Assembly (NCBI RefSeq): GCF_900455735.1
Contig: NZ_UAUI01000024.1
Coordinates: 1 to 64,000 of the forward strand
Source: Rhodococcus wratislaviensis
Lineage (GTDB): Bacteria; Actinomycetota; Actinomycetes; Mycobacteriales; Mycobacteriaceae
Length of the DNA stretch: 64,000 nt
Reading direction: 5' to 3'
The position numbers and the translations under genes were made by a program. Of this stretch, positions 43,897-52,910 are shown piece after piece (position 1 is the stretch's first letter; every line of letters begins with the position of its first letter). The notes under the pieces were generated by a model, which was not told the origin of the DNA, made no database searches, and saw only the letters and a list, made by a program, of their open reading frames with translations.

Positions 43897-44115
43897 GACC
43901 GTCCCTTTCCCTACCGCGAGCCCGGCGGCCCGGTACCTCACATTGTCCGTCATTTCCACCTGGTGATAGTCGGGAAACTGTATTTCCGGACGGTGCCCCG
44001 GATACTGGATTCATTCCAGACGCAGGGACATTCACGGTCCTGGCGCCGAACTGAGTTGTTCCAGAGGCCGTTTCGTGTCTTGACGCTGGTTACGCAGTGG
44101 GAAGACGATGGTGTG

Positions 44116-44331
44116 ATGATCGGTGACGACGAGTTGCTTCAGATCGAACAGGTCATCGAGCGCCTGACCACTCGTTATCCCACAGTGTCACCCGTGGACA
44201 TCGAGCACATCGTTCGCACCGTTCACAAGCGGCTCGCGAAAGGCAGAATCCGTGATTTCGTCCCCCTCCTCGTGGAGAAGGCGGCACGACGCGAACTGTC
44301 GGACCGCGCAGCGACCGAAGCGGTCAGTTGA
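44116..44331 (+). CDS. small three-helix-bundle dimerisation domain protein
   Basis: 71 residues from the ATG at 44116. The sequence is all-helical: LLQIEQVIERLTTRYPTVSP, VDIEHIVRTVHKRLAKGRIR, DFVPLLVEKAARREL. It matches small actinobacterial proteins named after a three-helix bundle dimerisation domain, often found in stress-related gene groups. No enzymatic motif. A longer reading from 43963 includes AT-rich non-coding DNA and is rejected. It may be the first of three small same-strand genes (gaps of 90 and 63 bp). Confidence 0.7.
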   Translation: MIGDDELLQIEQVIERLTTRYPTVSPVDIEHIVRTVHKRLAKGRIRDFVPLLVEKAARRELSDRAATEAVS

Positions 44332-44421
44332 CCTTGTGCTCTAGTCGCCGTGGCCCGTCGGGTGGATACTGACCAAGAGCCGTGTGGCTGTCGCTGCTGT
44401 CTTCAGAAGAGAGGTTCTGCA

Positions 44422-44871
44422 GTGAACGACACCGATTTCGACGAACTCGGGCCCATCGACTATCTCGTCGTGGAGTTTCCCGCCGACCGCAGACCCGACG
44501 GATCGGCGTTGCCCCTTCTGGTCGATCTGGTCGAACGACGCATCATCCGTGTGCTCGATCTGATCTTCGTTCGCAAGGAGGCCGACGGATCGCTGGTGGG
44601 GATGGCCATCGAGGACCTCGGGCTCGAGGGTGGTGTGGACGTGACGCTGTTCGCCGAGGCGGCGACGGGTCTGATCGACCGAACAGACCTCGAGGATGCG
44701 GCTGCCGTACTCGCCCCCGGGTGTTCCGGAGCCATTCTCGTCTACGAGAACTGCTGGGCCGCACCGTTCGCCTCCGCACTGCGCCGCGAGGGCGCGCAGC
44801 TGGTGGCCTCGGGGCGGATCCCCGTTCAGGGGATCCTGGCGGCGCTCGACGCGCTCGACGCCACCAATTGA
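44422..44871 (+). CDS. DUF6325 family protein
   Basis: 149 residues from a GTG at 44422 with AGAGAGG upstream. The N-terminus LGPIDYLVVEFPADR, then LVDLVERRIIRVLDLIFVRK and SGAILVYENCWAAPFASALR, matches DUF6325, a small family in actinobacteria and other bacteria. These proteins are soluble and often accompany SHOCT-domain membrane proteins, as here (next gene 63 bp on). Function unknown; a role in membrane-stress response is only a guess. Confidence 0.8.
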   Translation: MNDTDFDELGPIDYLVVEFPADRRPDGSALPLLVDLVERRIIRVLDLIFVRKEADGSLVGMAIEDLGLEGGVDVTLFAEAATGLIDRTDLEDAAAVLAPGCSGAILVYENCWAAPFASALRREGAQLVASGRIPVQGILAALDALDATN

Positions 44872-44934
44872 GGTTCGAGGAGGCCGGAATCCTGGCCTTC
44901 TGATCGGAAACACCGAGTGGACGGAGCGTCGAAA

Positions 44935-45312
44935 ATGGAAGGTTTCTGGGAGTTCTTCTGGTTCATCTTCGTCTGTTTCGCCTTCGCGGCCTATTTGTCC
45001 GTGTTGTTCTCGATCATCACCGACCTGTTTCGGGACCGCGAGACTTCGGGGTGGGTCAAGGCGATCTGGATCTTCTTGCTGTTCGTCATTCCCTTCCTGT
45101 CGGCACTGGTGTACGTGATCGCCCGCGGCGACGGCATGGCGAAGCGGTCGATGGCCGCCGCTCATCTGGTGAAGCAGGCACAGGACTCCTACATCCGGGA
45201 CGTCGCCGGGAAGTCTCCGGCGCAGCAGATCGGGGACGCCAAGGCGCTGCTCGATTCCGGGGCGATCACCGACGCCGAATTCCAGGCGATCAAGACGAAG
45301 ACACTGACGTAG
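44935..45312 (+). CDS. membrane protein with PLDc_N-like helices and SHOCT domain
   Basis: 125 residues from the ATG at 44935, with GGAG 8 bp upstream; the GTG at 44917 is less likely. Two TM helices (FFWFIFVCFAFAAYLSVLFS and VKAIWIFLLFVIPFLSALVY) resemble the phospholipase D nuclease N-terminal module. The C-terminal ~30 residues (QQIGDAKALLDSGAITDAEF, then QAIKTKTL) form a SHOCT oligomerisation motif. The architecture is common in actinobacteria. Function unknown; probably an oligomeric inner-membrane protein. Confidence 0.85.
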   Translation: MEGFWEFFWFIFVCFAFAAYLSVLFSIITDLFRDRETSGWVKAIWIFLLFVIPFLSALVYVIARGDGMAKRSMAAAHLVKQAQDSYIRDVAGKSPAQQIGDAKALLDSGAITDAEFQAIKTKTLT

Positions 45313-45859
45313 CGTCGGTCGGCGGACGGCCGAGCGGAGGAGCGGTTACAGCGCTGCGCGCGAGTAGGCCGCACCGATGATTGTGCAGCGTAGAGGAACT
45401 CGCAGCTCGCGGTGGCACTCGCTGTTCGCCGGGGGGTTCGAGTTCACCAACCCGCCGCCACTGAACTGGACGGCTCGACCGGCGACCCGGCGAAATCGAA
45501 CTTGCACCCTGACCCCTCGTAACCGGATACATTCTCTGTCCCGCAACAGGTTTGCTCTGCTATCGGATTCCGACGTGGGCTCGGCCTCAGCCGTCCGGGG
45601 GCCGGGCGGTCAGCTTTCTTCGCGGCGACGGTGGTTCGTCTGGTGATGGCGCGTCTGACGGTGCCATGCCAGATCGCCGAGCCGACGGCAGGACAAATAC
45701 GGTGCGAGGTCGGGCAGTCTCACCTGTGGTCTGGTTTCAGTCTTCGCGGCCCGGTCGCCGGTCGCATCCACCGAATTGGTGACGACCTGGGAAGCATCGG
45801 AGTTCAATGGAGGGGTCGAGCGATCACCCAGAATCGCCTCGGACGGACGCCGGTGCCCC
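45313..45859. other. 547-bp stretch without a convincing gene
   Basis: Between the SHOCT gene and the LAL regulator I see only short overlapping ORFs with implausible composition. A weak hairpin (TCGGTC/GGCCGA near 45316-45334) may terminate the small-gene cluster. GGGGTTCGAG near 45436 looks like a tRNA T-arm, but no cloverleaf can be built around it on either strand. The rest probably holds the promoter and long leader of the regulator. Confidence 0.5.
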
Positions 45860-48559
45860 ATGCAGAACCCTGCAGTGCCTGATCCCGCGGTTCCCGATCG
45901 CAGGGGTCCCGGGTCCCTCGACCCGCAGCACCCGCGCCGCCCTGCATGTTCGGGTGACCCGCTGCTCACGGCCCGGTTCGCGGTCCCGGCGGCCCCGAAG
46001 ATCCTCGTCCGCCGGCAGGGGCTGCTCGACCGGCTGACCGCCGGAACGGGCGGGCCGGTGACGCTCGTCGCCGGACCGGCCGGCGCCGGCAAGACGGTGC
46101 TCGCCGCCCAGTGGGCCCGCGAGCACACGGCGCTCCCACGCCCGGTATGGCTGACCGTGGAACCCGGCGACGCCCCGGGACTGTTCTGGGCCTATGTGCT
46201 CGAGGCGCTGCACCGGGGCGGGGTACTGCCGGTCGAGGTCGGGCGGCCGGCGCGGGCCGAGCAGGTCGACCACTCACTGCTGGTGCGCCTCGCCGACGCG
46301 TTGGCCGCCTCCCGGCAGCCGGCGATTCTGGTACTCGACCAGTTCGATGCGGTGTCCGCACCCGAGATCGCCGCCGGCCTGCACTTCGTCGTCACGCACG
46401 CAGCCGGCGTGCTGCGGCTCGTGCTCACCACCCGGACCGAGCCTCTGCTGCCGTTGCACCGCTACCGGGCGCACGGCGATATCACCGAGATCCGCAACGC
46501 CGACCTGATGTTCACCCCCGCGGAGGTCGAACTGCTGCTGCGCTCGCACGGGCTGGAGATCTCGCGGGCGGATGTTGCACTGCTGGCCGAACGCACCGCC
46601 GGCTGGGCCGCCGGGCTGCGCCTGTCCGCGTTGGCGATGCAGCGCAGCGCCGACCCGGAGGCGTTCATCGGCGCATTTGCCGCGGACCGCACCACGATCG
46701 CCGACTACCTCCTCTCGGAGGTGCTCGCCGCACAGCCGCCCGCGGCGCAGGAGCTGCTGCTGTGTGCCTGCATCACCGACCGGATCCACCCCGAACTGGT
46801 GGACCTGCTCACTGGCCGTGGCGACGGCGACTGGACCCTGGCACGCCTCGCCCGCAACCACGTCTTCCTCGATCGCGTCGACGGATCGGCCTGGTACCGG
46901 CTGCATCCGCTGTTCGCCGAGGTGCTCCGCGCGCACCTCTCCCAGCGGTACCCCGGCCTCGAACCCCGTCTGCGCGCCCAGGCGGCGCGCTGGTTCGCCG
47001 ATACCGGGCGCGTCGCCGATGCCGTCACACAGGCCGCCGCCGCCGGTGACTGGCAGTTCGCCGCCGGTCAGCTGGTCGACAACCTTGCGGTCGGCCGGCT
47101 CCTCACCGGACTCGACACCGCACGACTCGCTCACGCGTTCGCCGCGATGCCGGCGGACCTGCCCGGCGCGGCTCCGGCGCTGGTGGACGCCGCCCTCCGA
47201 CTCGCCGATGAAGACCTGACCGGTTGCACGGCCGCGCTGACCCGGGCCGATGAGTTCCTGCGCGCCGGGCCCGCGGCCCCGGCACCCCAGCTGGTCCGTT
47301 CGATGGTCGGGGTGCTCGCGGGACGGGCCGCCGGCGATCTGGCGGCCACCCGGCAGGCGGCAACCACCGCCGACCGGCTGCTCCACACGGTGCCGCAGCC
47401 CCTGCGCGGGCAACACCCCGAGATCCCCGCGATGGTGCTGGGCGGGCTCGGCTCGGCCGAACTCGGCGCCGGCCATCTCGACCGCGCCGAACAGATACTC
47501 ACCGACGCGGTCACCGCGAGCGAGCAAACCGGAACCGAACAGCCGCTGCGGGATTCGCTGGGCTCCCTCGCCCTGGTCGAGCTGCTGCGGGGACGTCTGA
47601 GACAAGCCCTGGCACACTCGCGCCGAGCGCTCGCCGTCGCCGAGCGCTCGGCGGTGCCGCCGGACGACCTGGTCCGGCTCAGTCACCTCGTCCTGGCCGG
47701 AGTCGCGGCCGAACACGACGACCGCGTGGCCGCCCACACCCATCTCGACCTGGCAATCGAGCCCGGATCCCGGCCCGACCCCATGACGACGGCCACGGCC
47801 GCCGTCATCTGCTCCCGGCTTGCCACCGCCGACGGTGATTGGCGCGGCGCCCTCGAGATCCTGCGCACCGCGGAAACAGCTCTGGTCCACCCCCCGCCGC
47901 AGTGGGCGGCGGATGAATTGGTCATCGCCGCATCCTGCGCCCACCTCGCGCACGCCGACACCCGGGCGGCCCTCGATGTCCTCGACGCCGCACCCTCCGG
48001 CCGTCCGGAGCACGCCGTGGCACGGGCCCGGGTACAGCTCGCCACCGGTCACGACACCGCCCGCGCGCTGGAAGTCCTCGCGGACGTGCCGGCGGGCACA
48101 TCGGTCCCGACCCGGGTGCAGGCGTGCCTGCTGCGGTCCCAGGCCGCTGCCGACGACGGGCACACAGACCAGGCCCGCCGACTGCTCCAGCAGGCGCTCG
48201 GCCTCGCCCGCCCGCAAAAGTTGCGGCGGGTCTTTGTCGAGAGCGGACCCTGGGTGCACCACTGGCTCCGGCAGAACCCGCAACGCGCGAACGGACACGA
48301 CTGGCTGCCCACCCCCCTCGACCCTGGTCCGCTCCCGGCCGACGATCTGGCACTGCCCGCCGTGATCGAGTCCCCGACCCCACGAGAACTCGACGTGCTG
48401 CGCCAGGTCGCGGCGATGCTGACCACCGAAGAAATCGCGACAGAACTGTCGATCTCGACCAACACCGTCAAGACGCACCTGCTGCGCATCTACCGCAAGC
48501 TCGGCGTCACGCGCCGCCGCGAGGCCGTCCATCGCGCCCGCGACCTCGGGATTCTGTAG
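45860..48559 (+). CDS. LuxR family regulator of the LAL/MalT type (STAND ATPase)
   Basis: 899 residues from the ATG at 45860; an in-frame TTG at 45776 could add 28 residues. The P-loop GPAGAGKT is at residues 72-79, and the Walker B region is ILVLDQFDAVSAPE. An NB-ARC/STAND ATPase covers roughly 45-330, followed by about 450 residues of helical TPR-like repeats. The LuxR HTH is at the end (TPRELDVLRQVAAMLTTEEI, SISTNTVKTHLLRIYRKLGV). MalT-type proteins use ATP binding to switch on clustered targets. The five to six genes downstream on the same strand are the likely regulon. Confidence 0.93.
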   Translation: MQNPAVPDPAVPDRRGPGSLDPQHPRRPACSGDPLLTARFAVPAAPKILVRRQGLLDRLTAGTGGPVTLVAGPAGAGKTVLAAQWAREHTALPRPVWLTVEPGDAPGLFWAYVLEALHRGGVLPVEVGRPARAEQVDHSLLVRLADALAASRQPAILVLDQFDAVSAPEIAAGLHFVVTHAAGVLRLVLTTRTEPLLPLHRYRAHGDITEIRNADLMFTPAEVELLLRSHGLEISRADVALLAERTAGWAAGLRLSALAMQRSADPEAFIGAFAADRTTIADYLLSEVLAAQPPAAQELLLCACITDRIHPELVDLLTGRGDGDWTLARLARNHVFLDRVDGSAWYRLHPLFAEVLRAHLSQRYPGLEPRLRAQAARWFADTGRVADAVTQAAAAGDWQFAAGQLVDNLAVGRLLTGLDTARLAHAFAAMPADLPGAAPALVDAALRLADEDLTGCTAALTRADEFLRAGPAAPAPQLVRSMVGVLAGRAAGDLAATRQAATTADRLLHTVPQPLRGQHPEIPAMVLGGLGSAELGAGHLDRAEQILTDAVTASEQTGTEQPLRDSLGSLALVELLRGRLRQALAHSRRALAVAERSAVPPDDLVRLSHLVLAGVAAEHDDRVAAHTHLDLAIEPGSRPDPMTTATAAVICSRLATADGDWRGALEILRTAETALVHPPPQWAADELVIAASCAHLAHADTRAALDVLDAAPSGRPEHAVARARVQLATGHDTARALEVLADVPAGTSVPTRVQACLLRSQAAADDGHTDQARRLLQQALGLARPQKLRRVFVESGPWVHHWLRQNPQRANGHDWLPTPLDPGPLPADDLALPAVIESPTPRELDVLRQVAAMLTTEEIATELSISTNTVKTHLLRIYRKLGVTRRREAVHRARDLGIL

Positions 48560-48650
48560 CGGCGGGTCGCCCATACCGGGTGATCCCAACAGGTCCGGGC
48601 GGGGCAGATGATGAAGACAACTCGCCTTCGGCTCCGAGAAACGAGCTCAC

Positions 48651-48875
48651 ATGCGTTACGAATTCCGTGTCGCTGGCGTCGTGTCGCAGGCACTGACCGA
48701 CGCCTTCCCCGAACTCGACCACGTCCGCATGCCCGATCAAACCCTGTTCTTCGGTGCCGTGACCGACGAAGCCCACCTGTACGGGCTGCTCAACCGGTTC
48801 CAAAACCTCGGACTGCAGGTCCTCGAGATGCGGCAGGTCCCCGCCTCACGTGCCGGCCCACCCTCGAACGAATGA
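48651..48875 (+). CDS. small conserved hypothetical protein
   Basis: 74 residues from the ATG at 48651, following GAGAAACGAGCTCAC. It alternates strand and helix: YEFRVAGVVSQALTDAFPEL, then TLFFGAVTDEAHLYGLLNRF and LGLQVLEMRQV, as in a small ferredoxin-like alpha/beta fold. I recognise no named family. It sits 91 bp after the LAL regulator and 82 bp before the first DUF1254 gene, so it belongs to the same run of genes. Confidence 0.65.
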   Translation: MRYEFRVAGVVSQALTDAFPELDHVRMPDQTLFFGAVTDEAHLYGLLNRFQNLGLQVLEMRQVPASRAGPPSNE

Positions 48876-48957
48876 GCGTCTTTCGACACCGGACCTGCTC
48901 GCGCCCCGCCCGCCACAACGCATTCACCGCCTGACCATCCGAATCGGAGAAACCCAG

Positions 48958-50505
48958 ATGAGCATCGACAGAAAAGTCTTGGAATCGCTCTCCGCCCCCG
49001 ATCACCTCGAGACCCCATTAGGGGCACTCGAATTCACCGACGGCGCCCCGTCCAAAGAAACCGTGGAGAAGGCGTATGACCACCTCGATCTGATGCACGG
49101 AGTGAACGTTTTCCTCAACGCCTTTCCAGGAGCATCCACCTGGGCGATGCGCCAAGGTTTCCTTGGTATCGGCGCCGAAGACAACACGGTCGTGATGTTC
49201 TCCGAACTGATGGATTCCCAGTCCCTGTTCCTGACCGCCAACGCCGACACCGTCTATTACCTCTCGTTCGTGGATCTCACTAGCGGGCCGATGGTGGTCG
49301 AGACGCCGCCGATGGCGTTGGGCGTCTTCGACGACATGTGGTTCCACTGGATCATCGACTTCGGCCTCCCCGGCCCCGATCGGGGCGAGGGCGGCCGGTT
49401 CCTACTCCTTCCCCCGGGTTACGACGGGCCCCTGCCCGACAGCGGATTCCATGTGGGCCAGTCGCAGACCAACCGCGCCCTGCTGCTCGGCCGGTCGTTC
49501 ATGCAGGACAGCGACCCGAAGCCGACGGTCGAGGAGATCAAGGACCGGCTGAAGATCTACCCCTACGTGCCGGGTACATACGGGACCAGTGTCGCGACAT
49601 TGCTGGAAGGAAAGGTCCCCCCGGGAAAGTCGGCGACGCCGCCGAAAACCAACTTCGTCGAGGCCAGCGGGAAGGCGTTCAACACCATCCCGCCGTCCGA
49701 CTTCGGTTTCTACGAGACGCTCAACGCGATGGTCCAGGAAGAGCCCGCCACCGCCACCGACCCAGAGACGATGGGACAGCTGGCCGCGATCGGGATCGTC
49801 AAGGGTGAAAAGTTCGACCCGGACGAGCGGATGCGCAAGATTCTGGAGGAGGCGGCCGCGGTGGGCCATGCGACCTCGCGGTCGTTGATGTTCGACGCCC
49901 GCGAGTCGGAGGGACATATCTACTACCCGGGATCGGCGTGGACCGCCATGCTCTTCCCCGGGGGCTACACCTTCGAAACGCCGCCGCCGCTCGTCACCGA
50001 GGAGGGCATCAAACCGTTCCCGCCAGGCGGCGCGAAGAAGCTGCACCTGCGGACGTTGTTCTTCTACGGCTACACCGGCATCACCCCGGCGATGTGCATG
50101 CGCCTGACCGGTATCGGATCGCAATACCTGGTGGCGTTCAAGGATTCCGAGAACAACTACTTCGACGGCGCCAAGCACTACACGGTGACGCTGCCGCCCG
50201 ACATCCCTGCCGCCCGGTTCTGGTCGGTGACCTTGTACGACAACCAGACCCGGTCGATGCTGCAAACACCGCAACGCTTCCCGAGGTCCGGCAGTCAGAG
50301 CTACCCCACCCCGTCCGCCAAGGCCGATGCCGACGGGTCGACCACCGTACACATCGGCCCCGAGCAACCAGACGGCGTGGGCGGGGGCAACTGGGTCCAA
50401 AGTGATCCGGGCAAGGGATATTTTGTCATCCTGCGCCTCTACAGTCCGCTGGCGTCCTTCTTCGACAAGACCTGGCGACCCAGCGAGGTTGACCAGGTGC
50501 GTTGA
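48958..50505 (+). CDS. DUF1254/DUF1214 domain protein, copy 1
   Basis: 515 residues from the ATG at 48958, with CGGAGAAACCCAG upstream. The N-terminal DUF1254 part carries SQSLFLTANADTVYYLSFVD and GVFDDMWFHWIIDFGLPGPD. The C-terminal DUF1214 part has FKDSENNYFDGAKHYTVTLP, RFWSVTLYDNQTRSMLQTPQ and FFDKTWRPSEV. No signal peptide is evident. The family is widespread, beta-rich and without a proven reaction; some members bind lipid-like or phenolic ligands. It is paralogous to 52911-54458. An 86-bp duplication begins in its last codons. Confidence 0.9.
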   Translation: MSIDRKVLESLSAPDHLETPLGALEFTDGAPSKETVEKAYDHLDLMHGVNVFLNAFPGASTWAMRQGFLGIGAEDNTVVMFSELMDSQSLFLTANADTVYYLSFVDLTSGPMVVETPPMALGVFDDMWFHWIIDFGLPGPDRGEGGRFLLLPPGYDGPLPDSGFHVGQSQTNRALLLGRSFMQDSDPKPTVEEIKDRLKIYPYVPGTYGTSVATLLEGKVPPGKSATPPKTNFVEASGKAFNTIPPSDFGFYETLNAMVQEEPATATDPETMGQLAAIGIVKGEKFDPDERMRKILEEAAAVGHATSRSLMFDARESEGHIYYPGSAWTAMLFPGGYTFETPPPLVTEEGIKPFPPGGAKKLHLRTLFFYGYTGITPAMCMRLTGIGSQYLVAFKDSENNYFDGAKHYTVTLPPDIPAARFWSVTLYDNQTRSMLQTPQRFPRSGSQSYPTPSAKADADGSTTVHIGPEQPDGVGGGNWVQSDPGKGYFVILRLYSPLASFFDKTWRPSEVDQVR

Positions 50506-50641
50506 GGCGGTGGCACCGTGACATGGGCATTGCTCGCAATCGCGGGTGTGCTGCTACCTGGAGACCCGGCGAGGTTGACCGGGTGCGTTGAGGCGGTGGC
50601 ACCGTGACGTGGGCATTTCCTGAAATCGCCGGCGTACTGCT
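50470..50641 (+). repeat. 86-bp tandem duplication across the DUF1254/antiporter junction
   Basis: 50470-50555 and 50556-50641 are head-to-tail copies with 75 of 86 bases identical by hand alignment. Copy 1 holds the last codons and stop of the DUF1254 gene and a dead version of the antiporter start. Copy 2 holds the real antiporter start. Both contain GAGGCGGTGGCACCGTGAC. Confidence 0.9.
50518..50607 (+). CDS. 29-residue leader ORF made by the tandem duplication
   Basis: A GTG at 50518, with the same GAGGCGG ribosome binding site as the antiporter, opens a 29-codon frame. It begins MTWALLAIAGVLL like the antiporter (MTWAFPEIAGVLL), then runs into the second repeat and stops at TGA 50605-50607. 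That stop overlaps the antiporter GTG at 50604 (GTGA). It may couple or tune antiporter translation, or be a harmless scar. No expression evidence. Confidence 0.4.
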   Translation: MTWALLAIAGVLLPGDPARLTGCVEAVAP

Positions 50642-51857
50642 CGTCTTCGCCGCCATCTCCGGCCGCATCGAGGGCACACCGATTACGGCCCCGATCGTCT
50701 TCACCGGCAGTGGCCTCCTACTCGGGGGCATATCGGTGGGGCTGATCGACGTCGAGTCCACCGGCGAGATCATCAAACTCCTCGCCGAGGTGACGCTGGC
50801 ACTGGTGCTGTTCTCCGATGCCTCCCACGTGGACCTGCCCGCACTTCGCGCCGAAATCTCTTTGCCCGCACGACTGCTCGGCATCGGGCTGCTGTTGACC
50901 ATCGCGGCAGGTTTCGGCGCCGCGGTGGTGATGCTCGGCGACCTCGCCTGGCCCGAGGCGCTGCTCCTCGCGGTGATCCTCGCCCCCACCGACGCCGCGC
51001 TCGGGCAGGCCGTGGTCACGCTCCCGCTTCTCCCGTCCCGGGTACGCCAGGGCTTGAACGTCGAGAGCGGTCTCAACGACGGGATCTGCGTGCCGCTCTT
51101 TCTGATCGTGCTGGCGATCGCTCAGGCCGAGTCGGGGGCGATCGGGGGCGGCGCGGCCGTCCGGTTGGTCGCCGAACAGATCGGGTACGGCATCGTGGCC
51201 GGCCTCGGCGCCGGGGCGGTCGCCGCCACGATCCTGATCACCGCCCAACGGCGCGGAACGATCGACCCGTTGTGGGCGCAGATCGTTCCCGTCGCCGCCG
51301 CCGTGCTCGCCTACACCGTCGCCGTGCCGCTGGGCGGGTCGGGCTTCATTGCCGCGTTCGTCGGCGGACTGACCTTCGGGACCATCCGCCGCCGCAAGGC
51401 GGCCGGCAGTGACGGTGCGGGTCTCCTCGACGAGTCCGGGGACCTGTTCAACGCCGTGACCTTCATCGTCTTCGGCGCCATCCTGCTAGGCCCCGCCCTC
51501 GGTCACCTGTCCTGGGCGGTGCTCGGTTACGCGGTGGTGAGCCTGACCGTCGTCCGCATGATCCCGGTGGCGTTGTCGATGATCGGGATGCACGCCCGCG
51601 CAACGACCGTCGGCTTCATCGGCTGGTTCGGCCCACGCGGGCTCGCCACCATCGTCTGCGCCATTCTCATCCTCGAAGAACCGGGCGAACTACCCCACGA
51701 GGAACTGCTCCTGACCACCGCGATCGTCACGATCGGCCTCTCGGTCCTGGCCCACGGACTCAGCGCCTCGCCGCTGGCCAACCGCTACGCCACCTGGTTC
51801 CGCAACAACCCCCGCGGTGAGACACAACCAGCCCAGCAAACGACACCCTCGACATGA
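50604..51857 (+). CDS. cation:proton antiporter, CPA1-like
   Basis: 417 residues from a GTG at 50604. About 12 TM helices are present with no large soluble domain. Family features are VILAPTDAALGQAVVTLPLL, with the acidic residue in a PTDA motif; GLNVESGLNDGICVPLFLIV, with NDG; and FIGWFGPRGLATIVCAILI near the end. This is the sodium/hydrogen exchanger (CPA1) pattern, which trades Na+ or K+ for H+. It lies between the DUF1254 gene and the SCO6745 gene (49 bp gap). The start region is duplicated upstream. Confidence 0.92.
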   Translation: MTWAFPEIAGVLLVFAAISGRIEGTPITAPIVFTGSGLLLGGISVGLIDVESTGEIIKLLAEVTLALVLFSDASHVDLPALRAEISLPARLLGIGLLLTIAAGFGAAVVMLGDLAWPEALLLAVILAPTDAALGQAVVTLPLLPSRVRQGLNVESGLNDGICVPLFLIVLAIAQAESGAIGGGAAVRLVAEQIGYGIVAGLGAGAVAATILITAQRRGTIDPLWAQIVPVAAAVLAYTVAVPLGGSGFIAAFVGGLTFGTIRRRKAAGSDGAGLLDESGDLFNAVTFIVFGAILLGPALGHLSWAVLGYAVVSLTVVRMIPVALSMIGMHARATTVGFIGWFGPRGLATIVCAILILEEPGELPHEELLLTTAIVTIGLSVLAHGLSASPLANRYATWFRNNPRGETQPAQQTTPST

Positions 51858-51906
51858 CACATGACACATGACAACCGGGCACCGAACACACAAGGGAGAA
51901 GATCCG

Positions 51907-52863
51907 ATGGCCACAGAATTCCGGGAGAGGGCCCGCCGGCTGCGCAACGCACTCGAACCCGTGGCGGCCGGGGTGTACTTCGCCCCCGAGGCGCACGCGG
52001 CGTACGAGAAACTCGGTTTCGCGGGCAGTCCCGTCACCCACGAAGGCGCCGCCCGCCCGGAAATGACGGCGTACTTCACCAGCCGCAGCGCCTGCATGGG
52101 CGACGTACCGGGGGAAGTGGTCGCCGCCGCCTTCGGCTGCTTCAACCCGAAGGCCGTCGTGCCCGCCGTCGAGAAAGGACGGCAGCTCGCCGACCGCGAA
52201 ACAATCCTCGCAGCCCGGGAAAAGGGGGCGACCGCCATGCTGGCGCGGGTGCTCGGCGATAAGCCCGAGGGGCTCGCTCGGGTGACCGACCTGCTCCGCC
52301 GCGGCGCCGACGCGGCCCGGTGGGAAGCGCACCCGATCTACGGGGGCCTGCGCTCGCTCGGCTTCCCCGGCACCCCGATCGGTGACTTGTGGCGGGCGGC
52401 GGACCTGCTGAGGGAGCACCGAGGCGACAGCCACGTCATCGCCTGGGCGGTCGGCGGCGTCGACGCGGTCGAGATCCTCCTGCTGACCGAACAGTGGTGG
52501 GGACTCCCGGCCCGCGCCTACGCCCCGACCCGCGGCTGGAAAGCGGCCGATATGGACGCCGGCTTCGAGCGACTCGAGAAACGTGGACTTGTGACCGGCG
52601 ACGAGAAGCTCACCGACGCCGGCCGCGCATTCCGCGAGGAAATCGAGGTCCGCACCGACGAACTCGAACGGTCCGTGCTGGACGCGCTCGGCGACGACCT
52701 CGACGAACTGCTCTCACACCTCGACCCCTGGTCCGAGGCCGTCGTCGCCGCCAAGTCCTACCCCAAGCGGATCGCCGGTATCTACAACGTCGGCGGCGGG
52801 CCGCATTTCGGCTCCGGATTGACCATCGACACCGCGGCCGAAAAGTATGAGAACAAGGCATGA
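51907..52863 (+). CDS. SCO6745 family protein
   Basis: 318 residues from the ATG at 51907, with AAGGGAGAAG upstream. Typical strings are PEAHAAYEKLGFAGSP, YFTSRSACMGDVPGEVVAAA FGCFNP-type N-terminal half, and a C-terminal part with RGWKAADMDAGFERLEKRGL followed by a winged-helix-like segment (LTDAGRAFREEIEVRTD). The family, named after a Streptomyces protein, looks like a degenerate HTH-containing protein. Its role is unknown. It lies between the antiporter and the second DUF1254 gene with gaps under 50 bp, so it is likely co-transcribed. Confidence 0.85.
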   Translation: MATEFRERARRLRNALEPVAAGVYFAPEAHAAYEKLGFAGSPVTHEGAARPEMTAYFTSRSACMGDVPGEVVAAAFGCFNPKAVVPAVEKGRQLADRETILAAREKGATAMLARVLGDKPEGLARVTDLLRRGADAARWEAHPIYGGLRSLGFPGTPIGDLWRAADLLREHRGDSHVIAWAVGGVDAVEILLLTEQWWGLPARAYAPTRGWKAADMDAGFERLEKRGLVTGDEKLTDAGRAFREEIEVRTDELERSVLDALGDDLDELLSHLDPWSEAVVAAKSYPKRIAGIYNVGGGPHFGSGLTIDTAAEKYENKA

Positions 52864-52910
52864 ACCGCCCTGGCCGATAGCCAGCGTTAAGAGTGGAAGG
52901 GAACCGTCAG

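Noticed and set aside
44024..44041. AGGGAC-N6-GGTCCT near the small-gene trio as a DosR-type box
   Set aside because: Arms do not match exactly and the spacing differs from the known 20-bp consensus.
45436..45520. tRNA-like T-arm sequences (GGGGTTCGAG on plus; AAGTTCGATTTC on minus)
   Set aside because: No acceptor stem, anticodon arm or D-arm could be formed around either; probably chance or a decayed remnant.
46274..48589. A 771-codon frame antisense to the LAL regulator
   Set aside because: Composition is typical of a shadow frame and the plus-strand gene carries P-loop and LuxR HTH motifs.
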